From NCBI RefSeq assembly GCF_003576645.1, contig NC_044930.1:6312711-6376710 (forward strand): a stretch of 64,000 nt of DNA, read 5' to 3'. Origin of the DNA: Ipomoea triloba (Eukaryota; Streptophyta; Magnoliopsida; Solanales; Convolvulaceae). Position numbers and translations under genes: made by a program. Numbering within the stretch: the stretch's first letter is position 1; the number at the start of each line of letters is the position of its first letter. Below the pieces are notes generated by a model, which saw only the letters and a program-made list of their open reading frames with translations, did not search any database and was not told the origin of the DNA. Below are positions 34,290-44,654 of this stretch, in pieces.

Positions 34290-34505
34290 CGTTGAATCAA
34301 CAACGTTAAAATTTTTCAGATAGATAAGAATAGCCGTTAAAGCAACAACGTTATAATTTTCCAGATAAGAATAGCCGTTAAAGCAACAACGTTATAATTT
34401 TCCAGATAAGAATAGCAGTTAAAGCAACAACGTTATAATTTTTCAAATAAGAATACCCGTTGAAGCAACAACGTTATAATTTTTCAGATAAGAATAACCG
34501 TTGGT
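34290..34505 (-). repeat. 41-bp tandem repeat array upstream of copy C1
   Basis: Units starting TAGCCGTTAAAGCAACAACG occur at 34331, 34372, 34413, 34454 and 34495, exactly 41 bp apart. On the gene's strand each gives AACGGCTATTC preceded by AACGTTGTTGCTT. The array lies about 310-525 bp upstream of the ATG and a 3-4 unit version lies at the same place before copy C3. Confidence 0.9.
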
Positions 34506-34910
34506 CAAATTCCACAAGAAAATATATAGAAAATATATTTCCATATAAGCCTTGGATCTGAATCTCTTTTTCAAATTACTCTTATTTTCATATTTCTCTC
34601 AATTCCCTATATAGGAAGTCTCTATATAGTTTACTAGAAAGGGGCAAGGATTTTAATATATGGTTAAAAATTGATGTAAATGCTTATGCAAACACCTCTT
34701 AATTAACATTCCTTATGTGCATGGTGTGATAATAATCCATCATGTATGTAACTAAATAGGAAAACATAAATTGTAAAAGTGAGCAATGGATTGGTGAGTT
34801 TAATGTGAAGAAATGAATTTTTTTTCTTTGAAATGTGAAGAAATGAATTAGTTTGCCTAAATAGGAAAAATCTATTCATAGATAAATTTTCATACTTTAA
34901 TATATTAAAG

Positions 34911-35820
34911 TGATTGAATTACTAGTGAATTAGTTGGCTCAAATGTAACTCAAATTAATTAATATTCAAATTTGTGAGTAAAATTCTTTGTGCATATCTA
35001 TCATTATTTTTAATTTCTCTTTTCAGCATATGAATTTGGCAGTGTACAATTAATTAAATAGCATAATTGTACGTGTATATTTAGCTTGAGAAACATAAGC
35101 TCTACATCTACCACCAATGCTTAAGAAATCTCATCCATCAAATATGCTCAATCATATGTTTGTGTGTGCGCGATGGTTCATGTGAGAACGTACACTTCCT
35201 CCTGTAAAAGTGTGAACACATTCGCACTCTCCATCTTGACAAATCAAAGACTAGGATCTTACCATTACTAAACTTTCAAGTTTTATAAAATGAATGCCAC
35301 TTTATAAAGTTTTCAACAATTATAAAATTGGCTATGTTTTTTTTTTTTAAAGTAAAACCCTCAAACATGTTGAACCTTGATGGACGGCTGAGATCAGTCC
35401 TTAGTCCTTACTTTTTATAAGACAAGGAAGAAACCAAGACTGAAAAATAATAATTAACCAACTAAAATAAAAATTAATAGAAAAAGTAACTGACTATATA
35501 CAATACAATTAATTATAAAAAAAAACCAACATAAAATAACAAGTTATGAAAATTTTATGTATGATAAAGTATACTTTTAATTTTCTATATTTTTTTACAT
35601 GAGAAAAGACGAGCAAACTAAACTACAAGTGACGTTCTCAAGCTATTTGAATACACCCTAGTTGTCAAAATTTGTCACATATATCATCTAGAGGGGTGTA
35701 AAGCATAATTAAGCCCCAATATCGACATGCTTATTTTGATTGGGTAGATTCCATAGTATTATTAATTAAAAAAGTGTTTATTTTGCTTCACCAAAAGTGC
35801 ACTTAGAACGCGCCTTCGGG
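34911..35820. other. Intergenic flank of the amplified unit, no gene
   Basis: Contains stretches shared with 51290-51480 (inverted) and 42610-42740. The last 90 bp before the LINE matches 46500-46600, which therefore shows the site without a LINE. Confidence 0.5.
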
Positions 35821-35834
35821 TAGTAGCCACGACT

Positions 35835-35878
<44 letters not shown>

Positions 35879-35887
35879 TTTTTTTTT

Positions 35888-36452
35888 NNNNNNNNNNNNN
35901 NNNNNNNNNNNNNNNNNNNNNNNNNNNNNNNNNNNNNNNNNNNNNNNNNNNNNNNNNNNNNNNNNNNNNNNNNNNNNNNNNNNNNNNNNNNNNNNNNNNN
36001 NNNNNNNNNNNNNNNNNNNNNNNNNNNNNNNNNNNNNNNNNNNNNNNNNNNNNNNNNNNNNNNNNNNNNNNNNNNNNNNNNNNNNNNNNNNNNNNNNNNN
36101 NNNNNNNNNNNNNNNNNNNNNNNNNNNNNNNNNNNNNNNNNNNNNNNNNNNNNNNNNNNNNNNNNNNNNNNNNNNNNNNNNNNNNNNNNNNNNNNNNNNN
36201 NNNNNNNNNNNNNNNNNNNNNNNNNNNNNNNNNNNNNNNNNNNNNNNNNNNNNNNNNNNNNNNNNNNNNNNNNNNNNNNNNNNNNNNNNNNNNNNNNNNN
36301 NNNNNNNNNNNNNNNNNNNNNNNNNNNNNNNNNNNNNNNNNNNNNNNNNNNNNNNNNNNNNNNNNNNNNNNNNNNNNNNNNNNNNNNNNNNNNNNNNNNN
36401 NNNNNNNNNNNNNNNNNNNNNNNNNNNNNNNNNNNNNNNNNNNNNNNNNNNN
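35888..36452. other. Assembly gap of 565 N inside the LINE poly(A) tract
   Basis: T runs flank both sides of the N block, so the gap is probably due to the homopolymer and its size is unreliable. Confidence 0.95.
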
Positions 36453-36499
36453 TTTTTTTTTTTAAATTTTTTTTTTTTTATATTAATTTTTTTTTTTTT

Positions 36500-39400
36500 T
36501 TAGGAGGATAATCTAGGGGTCAAAAGACCCCTCCAGTCATACAAAAGAGAAGAGATAACAGAAGGAGGTAAAGAGATGGGGGTGAAAAAAACAGATGGAG
36601 AAAGGAGATTACAACCAAAAGAAGCTAAAGAATCTGCAACCTTGTTTGTTTCTCTATATGAGTGAGCAATTGAAGATGACCATGACGAGAGCAATTGTCG
36701 AATGGTGAAAATTGATTGTCTAATCTTCCATGGGATTGGAGCTTCATGATTAAGAATGAGATGGACAAGAACTGAGGAGTCCACTTCAATGAGAGTTGGT
36801 TTACGAGCTGCCAGATCACACCATCTCATAGCAAAGGCAAGAGCAAGAGCTTCCGCTTCTAGTGCACAGGAAGCTGTAAGGGGAAAAGATAATGCAACAA
36901 TAAAAAAACCTTCAGAGTTTCGTAGGATCGCACCTCCTCCACAAGAGATTGCTGAAAAGGAAGCATCAGAATTGAGCTTTAAGCGTCCAATGGGAGGGTG
37001 TTGCCATTTAATCCAAAGGGTCTTCTTTGGTCTCGGGTTAGTGAAAGAAGTCACGAGACCGGCTTCAATAAATCTTTGGTCGGAGGCTTTTGAGGAACAA
37101 AAGGGATGGGTTACCGAAAAGGCAAGGAAATCATTTTTAATCTCCCAAATAATACGGTCCTGCGAGTAGCGCCCTCCTTCATAAATCAGAGTGTTGTACT
37201 TCTTCCATACATTCCATAGAATAAAGCAAGGCATTAATTTTCGAATGGTAGCTGAAACATTACTCCATCCGTCTTCTGGTTCTGCTGATAGCCACCAGAC
37301 ATGGCATGTTGTTCGAACTGAGGTGGCAAGACCAAGATTGACATTGAAGAGGTTTGCAAAATAAACCCAAATTTCTATAATGCTTGAACAACTCCGCATG
37401 CAATGTTCAAGAGAAGCATTCTCATTCCAACAGAAAGGGCAAACTGAAGGTTGGTGAAAACCAAATTTTTGAATACAATCCGGAAAGGGAAGATGACGAT
37501 GAAGCATTCTCCAAAGGAAGACTGAGATTTTTTTGGGTATTAAATTTGACCAAATATTTGAATAAGACAAAGTGACACACTTACTTGGACGGAAGAGGTT
37601 GTAAGCTGTGTCGAAGGTGAAAGATCCCAAGGTAGAAGGTTGCCAGATCAACTCATCCTCTAAGAAAGTGATGTTATCCTCAACTGTAGAAGACACAGAT
37701 TTCATTCGTCGCCAAGTTATTGAGTCAGAGTAACTCGAAGGTTTGTTTGGGTTTGGATGCAGGATTCTCATGTAGTCACTCCATATGGTGCCTCCTTTGC
37801 AGTATGAAAACCAAAGTTTGGCAGCAAAAGTGGATTGCAAAGCCGGTAAAGATCTAAAACCCAAGCCTCCCTCTTTTTCTGGAAAACAAAGTTTGGACCA
37901 GGAAGTCCAATGCCTTTTATTGTGACCTTGGTTAGAACCCCAGAAAAAGTTTGCCATCCTTTGCTCAATAGAATGGATAACTCCTTTAGGGAGTTGTATC
38001 GAAGCCAGTGAGTACAAAGGGATTGTTGATAGGACGTGTTTGATCAAAATGATTCTTCCGCCTGTAGAAAGAAGTTTTCTCTGCCAGCCAAGTAATCTTT
38101 TGTCAATCCCATCTAGGATATGTTGGTAGTAAAAGCTTTTATTTCTTCCTTTAAACAAATTGACTCCAAGATATTTGAAAGGAATAGTGTGTCTATGCAT
38201 ACCAAGCTCTCGAGTGATTGTGTTGATTCTTGCTGTGGAAGCAAATTTTGAAGTAACAAAGAAACTTTTGGAAAAGTTGATTTTCTGTCCTGATGCTTGC
38301 TCATATTCTTGAAGTGTAGCCTTTATATTCTGCAAGGATTTTCGGCTTCCACTTGCAAAAATAAGAATATCATCTGCAAAAGCAAGATGAGTAATGATCG
38401 GGCAAGCAGCTGAGGGGTTCTTGTATGGTTGAATCATACCTGTCCCAACTTTCCTGACTAAAGCTCTTGAGAGTCCTTCTGAAGTCAGTATGAATAGCAA
38501 AGGTGATAGGGGGTCACCTTGTTTAACTCCTCTTGATGGTTGGAAGAAACCGCTACTCACTCCGTTGACAAGAACTGAGAAGCGCGTGGCAGTGAGGTTT
38601 TGCATGATTAGGTTGACAAAAAAAGTAGAGAAGCCAAATTTGAGAAGTAGAGCTTTCAGGAAAGGCCAAGCTACACGGTCAAATGCTTTCATCATATCAA
38701 GCTTGATTGCAACATTACAACCACGACATCTTTTATCAATTGATTGTAAGAGTTCCATGGCCAGGAGAATGTTGTCTTGAATCGACCTTCCTTTAACAAA
38801 ACCAGCTTGTTCTGGAGATATAAGAATTGGAAGGATGTTGCGCATCCGGGTTGCTATGATGCGAGTGAAAATCTTGCTTACAAAGGAGCATAGTGATATT
38901 GGCCTAAAATCCGCAAAAGTTTCAGGATTTGATTTTTTTGGGATGAGCACAATTTGTGCACTTGCGATTGCTTGGGGGATTGGGACTCCAGCAGAAAAAT
39001 CAAGCACCGCTATGTGAACATCTTGTTTGATTATATCCCAGCAACAACGGAAGAAGGCTCCAGAGAAACCATCTGGTCCAGGAGTGCTGTCTGGGTCCAA
39101 GTCCCAAACTGCTGTTTTTATTTCTTCCGGTGAGACAACTGAGCTTAGAGCTTGATTTTCCTTCTCAGAAAGGAGCGGTGGGATAAATTCCAGAAGATCA
39201 TGAATATTTGAGCAATCCTCTGCTTTAAATAATTCTGAAAAATATTTCACTGCTTCATTTTGGATTTCTTGTTGTTCTGTGAGGATGAGTCCTTCAGAAT
39301 TTCTAACTCCACAAATGCGTTGCTTTCTGATTCGGTCTTTCACCGTTGCATGAAAGAAAGCTGTATTAGCATCACCTTCACTAAGCCATTTTATTCGAGC

Positions 39401-40420
39401 TTTCTGTTTCCAAAACATTTCCTCTTGTTTTAAGGAAAGTAGGAGGAGAGCTTTTTCACGATTGAGAGTTTCTCTGTTTGTCTCGTTTGGTTCATCATCG
39501 AAACGAGACTGAGCTTCAGAGACTGTTTCTTCCGCTTTCTTGACCTTATCAAATATGTTGCCAAAAGTTGATCGATTCCAATCTCGTAGTTTCGACTTAA
39601 GTCTTTTAAGTTTGAAAGCAAGGGCTCTCATACCATATCCTTCATGAGGTTCCTGCCAGTTTGCTTGTACCAGGTCGAGAAAGTTCTTATGAGTAGTCCA
39701 CATCTTCTGAAATCTGAATTGTTTAGGTGCCGACATGTTGGCATTACAGCCTGAGAAGATGATCGGTGAGTGATCTGATGTAGTTCTGTTAAGAAGGACT
39801 CCTGTGACACCCGAGAAAAAATCTCTGAAATCTGCATTTAGAAGAAATCGATCTAGTCTCTTCCAAACGGTACCAGAAGACCGCACTCCCGTCCAGGTAT
39901 ATGTACCTCCAAGTGTGGGTAGATCAAAAAGAGAGTGGGATGAAATAAAGGATGAGAAGTCTGCTATAGAATTCAAATCTGGTGTTGCATTGCCCTTGTA
40001 TTCTGCAATTTCTGCAATGACATTGAAATCTCCCCCTATTAGAACAGGGTTAGGCAGTGAGAGAATACTGCTTAATTGGTTCCAGAGGCACTGTCTTTCA
40101 CCTCTACTGTGTTTAGCATAAACTGCAACAAAATCAAAAGAGAAGTTCCAAGGTAGATAACATAATCGGCAATGTATAAATTGATCAGAATCAGTGATAA
40201 CATCAAGATGAAAAAAGTCCAGCCAAAAAAGCCATAATTTGCATCTTGTAGAACAGAAAAAAGAGTGAAAATTAAGACTTCGAGCCAAGATATCTGCTTG
40301 ATCAAGTGAAATAAGAGGTTCAGAAACAGCAAGAAGAGAAAGATTTTCACGTCTCACAATTCTCCGGAGTCTACGACGTGAAGAGAGAAGACCCCTGACA
40401 TTCCAGAACATGAGCTTCAT
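36500..40420 (-). CDS. LINE ORF2: endonuclease, reverse transcriptase, zinc finger, RNase H
   Basis: 1306 residues, uninterrupted. An APE-type endonuclease leads (about 1-225): WNVRG, SEP, GGDFN near 130 and SDHSP near 217 are its active-site motifs. Reverse transcriptase follows (about 480-760): PKKSNPETFADFRPISL, EQAGFVKGRSIQDN, KLDMMKAFDRV and the catalytic AFADD near 681. A zf-RVT finger (CPFCWNENASLEHCMRSC) lies near 1000. The RNase H-like domain (about 1145-1290) has NSDAS, EAEAL, EVDSS and NKVADSLA, giving all four acidic residues. The enzyme nicks target DNA and copies LINE RNA by target-primed reverse transcription. The ATG overlaps the ORF1 stop as ATGA, suggesting coupled re-initiation. 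The TAA stop abuts the poly(A), so there is no 3' UTR. Confidence 0.95.
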   Translation of the reverse strand: MKLMFWNVRGLLSSRRRLRRIVRRENLSLLAVSEPLISLDQADILARSLNFHSFFCSTRCKLWLFWLDFFHLDVITDSDQFIHCRLCYLPWNFSFDFVAVYAKHSRGERQCLWNQLSSILSLPNPVLIGGDFNVIAEIAEYKGNATPDLNSIADFSSFISSHSLFDLPTLGGTYTWTGVRSSGTVWKRLDRFLLNADFRDFFSGVTGVLLNRTTSDHSPIIFSGCNANMSAPKQFRFQKMWTTHKNFLDLVQANWQEPHEGYGMRALAFKLKRLKSKLRDWNRSTFGNIFDKVKKAEETVSEAQSRFDDEPNETNRETLNREKALLLLSLKQEEMFWKQKARIKWLSEGDANTAFFHATVKDRIRKQRICGVRNSEGLILTEQQEIQNEAVKYFSELFKAEDCSNIHDLLEFIPPLLSEKENQALSSVVSPEEIKTAVWDLDPDSTPGPDGFSGAFFRCCWDIIKQDVHIAVLDFSAGVPIPQAIASAQIVLIPKKSNPETFADFRPISLCSFVSKIFTRIIATRMRNILPILISPEQAGFVKGRSIQDNILLAMELLQSIDKRCRGCNVAIKLDMMKAFDRVAWPFLKALLLKFGFSTFFVNLIMQNLTATRFSVLVNGVSSGFFQPSRGVKQGDPLSPLLFILTSEGLSRALVRKVGTGMIQPYKNPSAACPIITHLAFADDILIFASGSRKSLQNIKATLQEYEQASGQKINFSKSFFVTSKFASTARINTITRELGMHRHTIPFKYLGVNLFKGRNKSFYYQHILDGIDKRLLGWQRKLLSTGGRIILIKHVLSTIPLYSLASIQLPKGVIHSIEQRMANFFWGSNQGHNKRHWTSWSKLCFPEKEGGLGFRSLPALQSTFAAKLWFSYCKGGTIWSDYMRILHPNPNKPSSYSDSITWRRMKSVSSTVEDNITFLEDELIWQPSTLGSFTFDTAYNLFRPSKCVTLSYSNIWSNLIPKKISVFLWRMLHRHLPFPDCIQKFGFHQPSVCPFCWNENASLEHCMRSCSSIIEIWVYFANLFNVNLGLATSVRTTCHVWWLSAEPEDGWSNVSATIRKLMPCFILWNVWKKYNTLIYEGGRYSQDRIIWEIKNDFLAFSVTHPFCSSKASDQRFIEAGLVTSFTNPRPKKTLWIKWQHPPIGRLKLNSDASFSAISCGGGAILRNSEGFFIVALSFPLTASCALEAEALALAFAMRWCDLAARKPTLIEVDSSVLVHLILNHEAPIPWKIRQSIFTIRQLLSSWSSSIAHSYRETNKVADSLASFGCNLLSPSVFFTPISLPPSVISSLLYDWRGLLTPRLSS

Positions 40421-41730
40421 TTCCAGCGATGAGAGAAAGAAACTCTCGTAAGGGTCCCAGCGGCCAACCGAGTTGTAACCGAAGGTGTAGAGTTTGAGTA
40501 GTCTTTTCTGGGACGCCTTTTCTTCCCTGAAACTGGGACGAAATCGTCGAAATGTCTCGAAAGCTTCATTGAAAGAAGGTTGCTATCTTTTTTCCAAGAC
40601 TCCAACAAAGCTTTTGAAAAAGTATTTGAGACCTGGGAAGTTTTACCATCTGACATATGGCCTTGAGAGTTATCTAAATTGAAATTTCGGGAAAGTTGAG
40701 GACAATGATCATCAATAAGAACCGGGTCCAAGGCATGGTTAAAAGGAGGGATGGATTCTAGGTGTTTGGGAGAGGAGATAGGTGGGTTGCTTAAAGGAGT
40801 TTCAACCAGACTCGCTTGAGGATCTTCTGAAGCAGAGAGGTCTTGCAAGGAAGATTGAGGGGGGTTGGTGATGTCAAACACTGGAGCTTTAGGATTGATA
40901 GGAGGGATTACTTTTTTCCAAAGCTTTTTTGGAGGAGCCACAACAGGGGGAGGTTGGCGAGAAACAAGAGGCTGGGATGACTGGCTTTGAGGAATCTGAT
41001 CCTGTTTATTATGGAAGCAGATAGCTGACAAGTGACCAAATTTTTTGCAATCAAAGCAGTAATCTGGAATGAACTCATAGGTAATTGATTGGTAAAATCC
41101 CCCATATTCACCATTGTTGATCCAGACTACATCTGGTCTTTCTTTTGAAACATCCAGTTCCACGCAGATTCTTGCTACGGAGGGACGATTGTGAGTTAGT
41201 GTTGACGAATCGATTTTGAGAGGCTTACCAACCAGATTTGCTATAGTGAAAAGAGCTCGTTTATCTAGGAGATGAGCTGGGAGACCTTCTAAAGCTATCC
41301 AGACAGGGACGATCGGAGACTCCACATCCGGTCGGAAATCCGGCGACCATTTGAAGACTTTCATCAGGAAACCATTAAGCATCCAGGATTTTCGTAGCCA
41401 GCATCTTTGGAAGTCTTCTTCTCGGTCGAAGTTAAGGAGAAGGTGTTTATGATCTATGAGGCCAATCGAGAAAACTCCCCCAAAACCAATAGCTTCAAAA
41501 GCTTTTCGGAAGGTTGTTATGGATGGGCGACCTTGGGGGAATTTACCAACTAAAGCAAATTTGTATCTTTGAGCAAAGAGATCAATCTCAGCTTTCGAAA
41601 AGGAGACGGCTGGTACACCTTTGTATCTTTCAGGAGGTTTGAAAGAGACTGCATCAGGGGAATTTGAGGAGAGGATGTCTGCAAAAGATTTGGCCAGGGT
41701 GGCCGAGATGGCCCCCGGCGGCGTTGCCAT
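40417..41730 (-). CDS. LINE ORF1: RNA-binding gag-like protein with zinc knuckle
   Basis: 437 residues from ATG at 41730. A DUF4283-type domain (about 60-200) includes FALVGKFPQGRPSI, FDREEDFQRCW and WSPDFRPD, followed by a CCHC knuckle, C-x2-C-x4-H-x4-C in CFDCKKFGHLSAIC near 220-235, then a Pro/Ser-rich tail. ORF1 proteins of plant L1-type elements bind LINE RNA in the ribonucleoprotein. A longer reading from a GTG at 41778 is possible in frame, but it would begin inside the target-site duplication, outside the element, so ATG 41730 is preferred. The stop overlaps the ORF2 start. No disruptions were seen. Confidence 0.9.
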   Translation of the reverse strand: MATPPGAISATLAKSFADILSSNSPDAVSFKPPERYKGVPAVSFSKAEIDLFAQRYKFALVGKFPQGRPSITTFRKAFEAIGFGGVFSIGLIDHKHLLLNFDREEDFQRCWLRKSWMLNGFLMKVFKWSPDFRPDVESPIVPVWIALEGLPAHLLDKRALFTIANLVGKPLKIDSSTLTHNRPSVARICVELDVSKERPDVVWINNGEYGGFYQSITYEFIPDYCFDCKKFGHLSAICFHNKQDQIPQSQSSQPLVSRQPPPVVAPPKKLWKKVIPPINPKAPVFDITNPPQSSLQDLSASEDPQASLVETPLSNPPISSPKHLESIPPFNHALDPVLIDDHCPQLSRNFNLDNSQGHMSDGKTSQVSNTFSKALLESWKKDSNLLSMKLSRHFDDFVPVSGKKRRPRKDYSNSTPSVTTRLAAGTLTRVSFSHRWK

Positions 41731-41786
41731 GGAAGAAGAAGCTAGGTTTTTTTTGCTCGAACACAATTTAGTAGCCACGACTCTCT

Positions 41787-42861
41787 ACTAAATAAATAAA
41801 GTATTTATTTTGTTTTTTATATCTTGGCTATATTGACGATAATTTTAATTTTAATGTATAAAGTTAATATATTTTACACATTTAGTTCTACACTTTTATA
41901 GTCTATTTAGTTTTTAGAAAAAAAAAAAAAGTTCCGAATTTGCAAAGAATTGAAGCAGTCCTTATACCGTGGACCATGCATAATGGTTGATACTGTAGTT
42001 GATTGAACTGATACTGTAGTTGTGTTGAACTGACACTACAGTTGTGTTGAAAGGAAACTGTAGTTGCGAGGAACAGAGGTCGTTTCACTCCGTCTGAAAA
42101 TGCAGTTGTGTTGAACTGATACTGCAGTTGTGTTGAACTGATACTACAGTTGTGTTGAACTGATACTGCAGTGTGTTGAACGGATGAAGCGACCTCTATT
42201 CCGCGCAATTGCAGTTCCCTTTCAACACAACTACAGCCAATTTTTATTATTATTATTTTTTTGACAAAGCCTAGATGAGCCAATTAATAGCTACTTTTAT
42301 ACAAGTGTATGTGAAGGCTACGAAATATTTCCTAAATTTGCCATAATTACTTAACATTTAGTCGTCGCTTAATTGAAGCAAGGGCCCAAATATCCATCTA
42401 GATGCACCCTCACCAAATAACATATTTCGATCCAAAGTTTCTAGAACGTTAACGGAGATCCTAATTGAGTATACACATACAAAGTGCTTCTCAATTTTAA
42501 AAGTAGGAGATCCTTAAGATGATGTGTATTTAGGACTACTATGGACATCGATCACTTTTCACAAGATTACTGATACTAAGTGCAAAGAAAATACACGCAG
42601 TTGAACACCTTGTCCTTCAAATTGTCGCCGAATACACCCCGCTGTCAAGATCTATCAAACATCATCAAGAGGGGTGTAAACCATAATTAAGTCAAGTAAC
42701 CTAATATCAACGTGTGATGCCAACCAATCTGCGCAAAGAAAAAAGTAAAAACTAAAATGTAAAAAATGTATTTACAATAAGTGGAAGTTAAATTGTAATT
42801 ACAATTGTTATTAGTAGATTACAATATAGTTACTCAATATTTAAATTGTAATTACCAAAAT
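41787..42861. other. Intergenic with a 24-bp-type tandem repeat, no gene
   Basis: Includes the repeat at 41960-42235 and, at 42300-42740, sequence found inverted at 52430-52620. The open frame at 41903-42283 is repeat-driven. Confidence 0.5.
41960..42235. repeat. Tandem GATACTGCAGTTGTGTTGAACT repeats
   Basis: Several imperfect 22-24-bp units on both sides of a GAGGTCG..CGACCTC inverted repeat, with CCGTGGACCATGCAT at the left edge. A related fragment lies at 10789-10849, so this is a dispersed element of unknown class. Confidence 0.7.
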
Positions 42862-43248
42862 GAGTTAATTCCATTTTTTTATTCTAGATTTATAGGTGAC
42901 AGTCCACTTTTAGCAATTTTTTATTAGAACATCCTCATTTGGTCCTAGTATTATTATGGTATGACCATTTTTAGTCATTTATTAACAAAAATGTATAGAT
43001 ATCGTTAAATATAAAATCATTTCGGCCTTTAATTATAGATTTAAAAAAAATAAATAGAAAAATATAGCGGGGTCAACCTACTTTGTATAGAAAAGATCGA
43101 AGTGCCATTGTATTTAACAATTTTGTTGACAGAAGACCAAAATTGGTCATGACACAATAATACCAGGACCAAATGAGAATATTCTGATAAAAAATGACTA
43201 AAAGTGAACTGCCACCTATAAATCTAGGACCAAAAATGGAATTAACTC
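42862..43248. mobile_element. Long-TIR Mutator-like MITE, 387 bp
   Basis: GAGTTAATTCCATTTTT at one end and its complement at the other open long imperfect inverted arms that make up most of the element. Flanks are TTACCAAAAT at 42852-42861 and 43249-43258, a 9-10-bp duplication. A left-half relative lies at 57625-57900. No coding capacity. Confidence 0.85.
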
Positions 43249-43924
43249 TTACCAAAATCTATTTACTGCATATCTAAAATGTTTTAAATAGTAGTCAACA
43301 TTGAAATCATGCATATTCACCTGGTATTTAAATTCTGATTACCAAAATCTATTTATTCCATATAAGTGTGTGAGAGGGGGAGAGAAAAATTGCCTGAATT
43401 CTACATTACTTAACATTTAGCCATTGAAACAACGGTTTGATTTTTTCAAATAAGCATAACCATTGAAGCAACCGTCTAATTTCACAAGATTACTGATACT
43501 AAATGCATAGAAAATACCTTTCTATATGTTCCTTGGATTTGGATATTCTTCTCCAAACATTCTTATTTTCATATTTTTTTTGAACAAATACCAATTTAAA
43601 AAAAAAAAAAAAAAAAAAGAACTCTATAGTTTATTAGAAAGTTAAGGGGCAAACACCTCTTAGTTAGCATTCCTTATATGCATGGTGTGATAATCCATCG
43701 TATACCTAAATAGGAAAAACATAAATTGTAAAATTGAGCAATGGATTGGAAGTTTAATGAAAAGATCGAAATGAATAGTTTGCTAAAATAGGAAAACTAT
43801 TCTTTGATAATTGTTATATGTTAATATAATAAAATTATTATTTTTCATATATATATATATATATATATAAATTATTGAATTACTATTGAATAAGTTTATT
43901 CTAATGCAAATTAATATTCATTAA

Positions 43925-44358
43925 TGAAAGGGAGACTTAGAGGAAGGAGTATCTCATTCCTTACAAACATTCAAAAAAATTACCATAAATTTGTACCCAT
44001 TACGTGCTAATTGGGCAAGTATAATTTAATGGGCATTCAAAAATTCAGAGATGAAAGGGTGCAGACGAAAGTGAAGGGTTCACTTATTCGAGTCGAAGAC
44101 AAGAGATTGGAGGGAGATGAGAATATGTTGCTGGAAAATAGATTTTTGTGGAATCCACAAAAAAAAAAAAAATGCTTCGTGCACACGCTTAGCGCACCTC
44201 TCACGCCCAGTTACTGCACGCACCAACTAGACACGTGGTAGGCAGTACGTTTTTAAAATTTTGCGTTTTTCTTTTGTTTTTTCCCTTTCTTTTCCTCCTT
44301 GGAAGCTGCGTATTGGTCAGGACGATTTGCATTTGGGGGTGGACGACGAGGACACATC
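43925..44358 (-). pseudogene. PF04195-like gene remnant, copy C2
   Basis: The start (ATG at 44358-44356, MCPRRPPPNANR) and a middle piece at 43925-44035 matching PFVSEFLN...QLAPNGYKF are recognisable, with stops. Between them lies an insertion related to one in copy C4. Promoter sequence continues to about 44435. Confidence 0.75.
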
Positions 44359-44654
44359 TTGACCCTCGCTCAGCTTACTATGTTAAATTGGAAAATTAAA
44401 GATCGAATGAAGGGTATATATAAGACAAACAAAATTAAGATGAGTGTAAAGAATAATTAAATCGAATAATTAACTCAATATCGAAGCGCGATGCCAACCA
44501 ATCTACATAAAGTAAAAAGTGAAATGTAAAACGCGTATTTATATCAAGTTATTATTAGATTATACTATATTTACATGTAATTACCAAAATCTATTTAGTA
44601 CATATTTTTAATGTTCGATCTCCTAAATAGTCAATATTGAAATCATATTTATTT

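Larger units (their letters stand above)
32585..34910 (-). repeat. Arm 1 of a 2.3-kb inverted duplication
   Basis: This block, containing an intact PF04195-like gene with its promoter and 3' flank, matches 47685-49990 in opposite orientation over nearly its whole length. Confidence 0.85.
35839..41768 (-). mobile_element. Structurally complete L1-type LINE
   Basis: Bounded by an 18-bp target duplication TAGTAGCCACGACTCTCT at 35821-35838 and 41769-41786. It has a 38-nt 5' leader, ORF1 (40417-41730), ORF2 (36500-40420) and a poly(A) tail that starts right after the ORF2 stop. The tail region is interrupted by an assembly gap (N). Both ORFs are open, so this copy is young and could be active. 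This is the L1-type plant clade with a C-terminal RNase H. Confidence 0.9.

Noticed and set aside
34290..34505. CRISPR-like appearance of the 41-bp array
   Set aside because: Repeats are contiguous with no unique spacers, in a plant nuclear context.
35876..36511. Long open frame across the N block
   Set aside because: It consists of N and homopolymer T; it is an artefact of the gap.
41731..41778. ORF1 start at 41778
   Set aside because: It would start with GTG inside the target-site duplication, outside the LINE; ATG 41730 is better.
41903..42283. 126-codon minus-strand frame with QYQFNTT repeats
   Set aside because: It is the translation of a 22-24-bp tandem DNA repeat, with no start context or family match.
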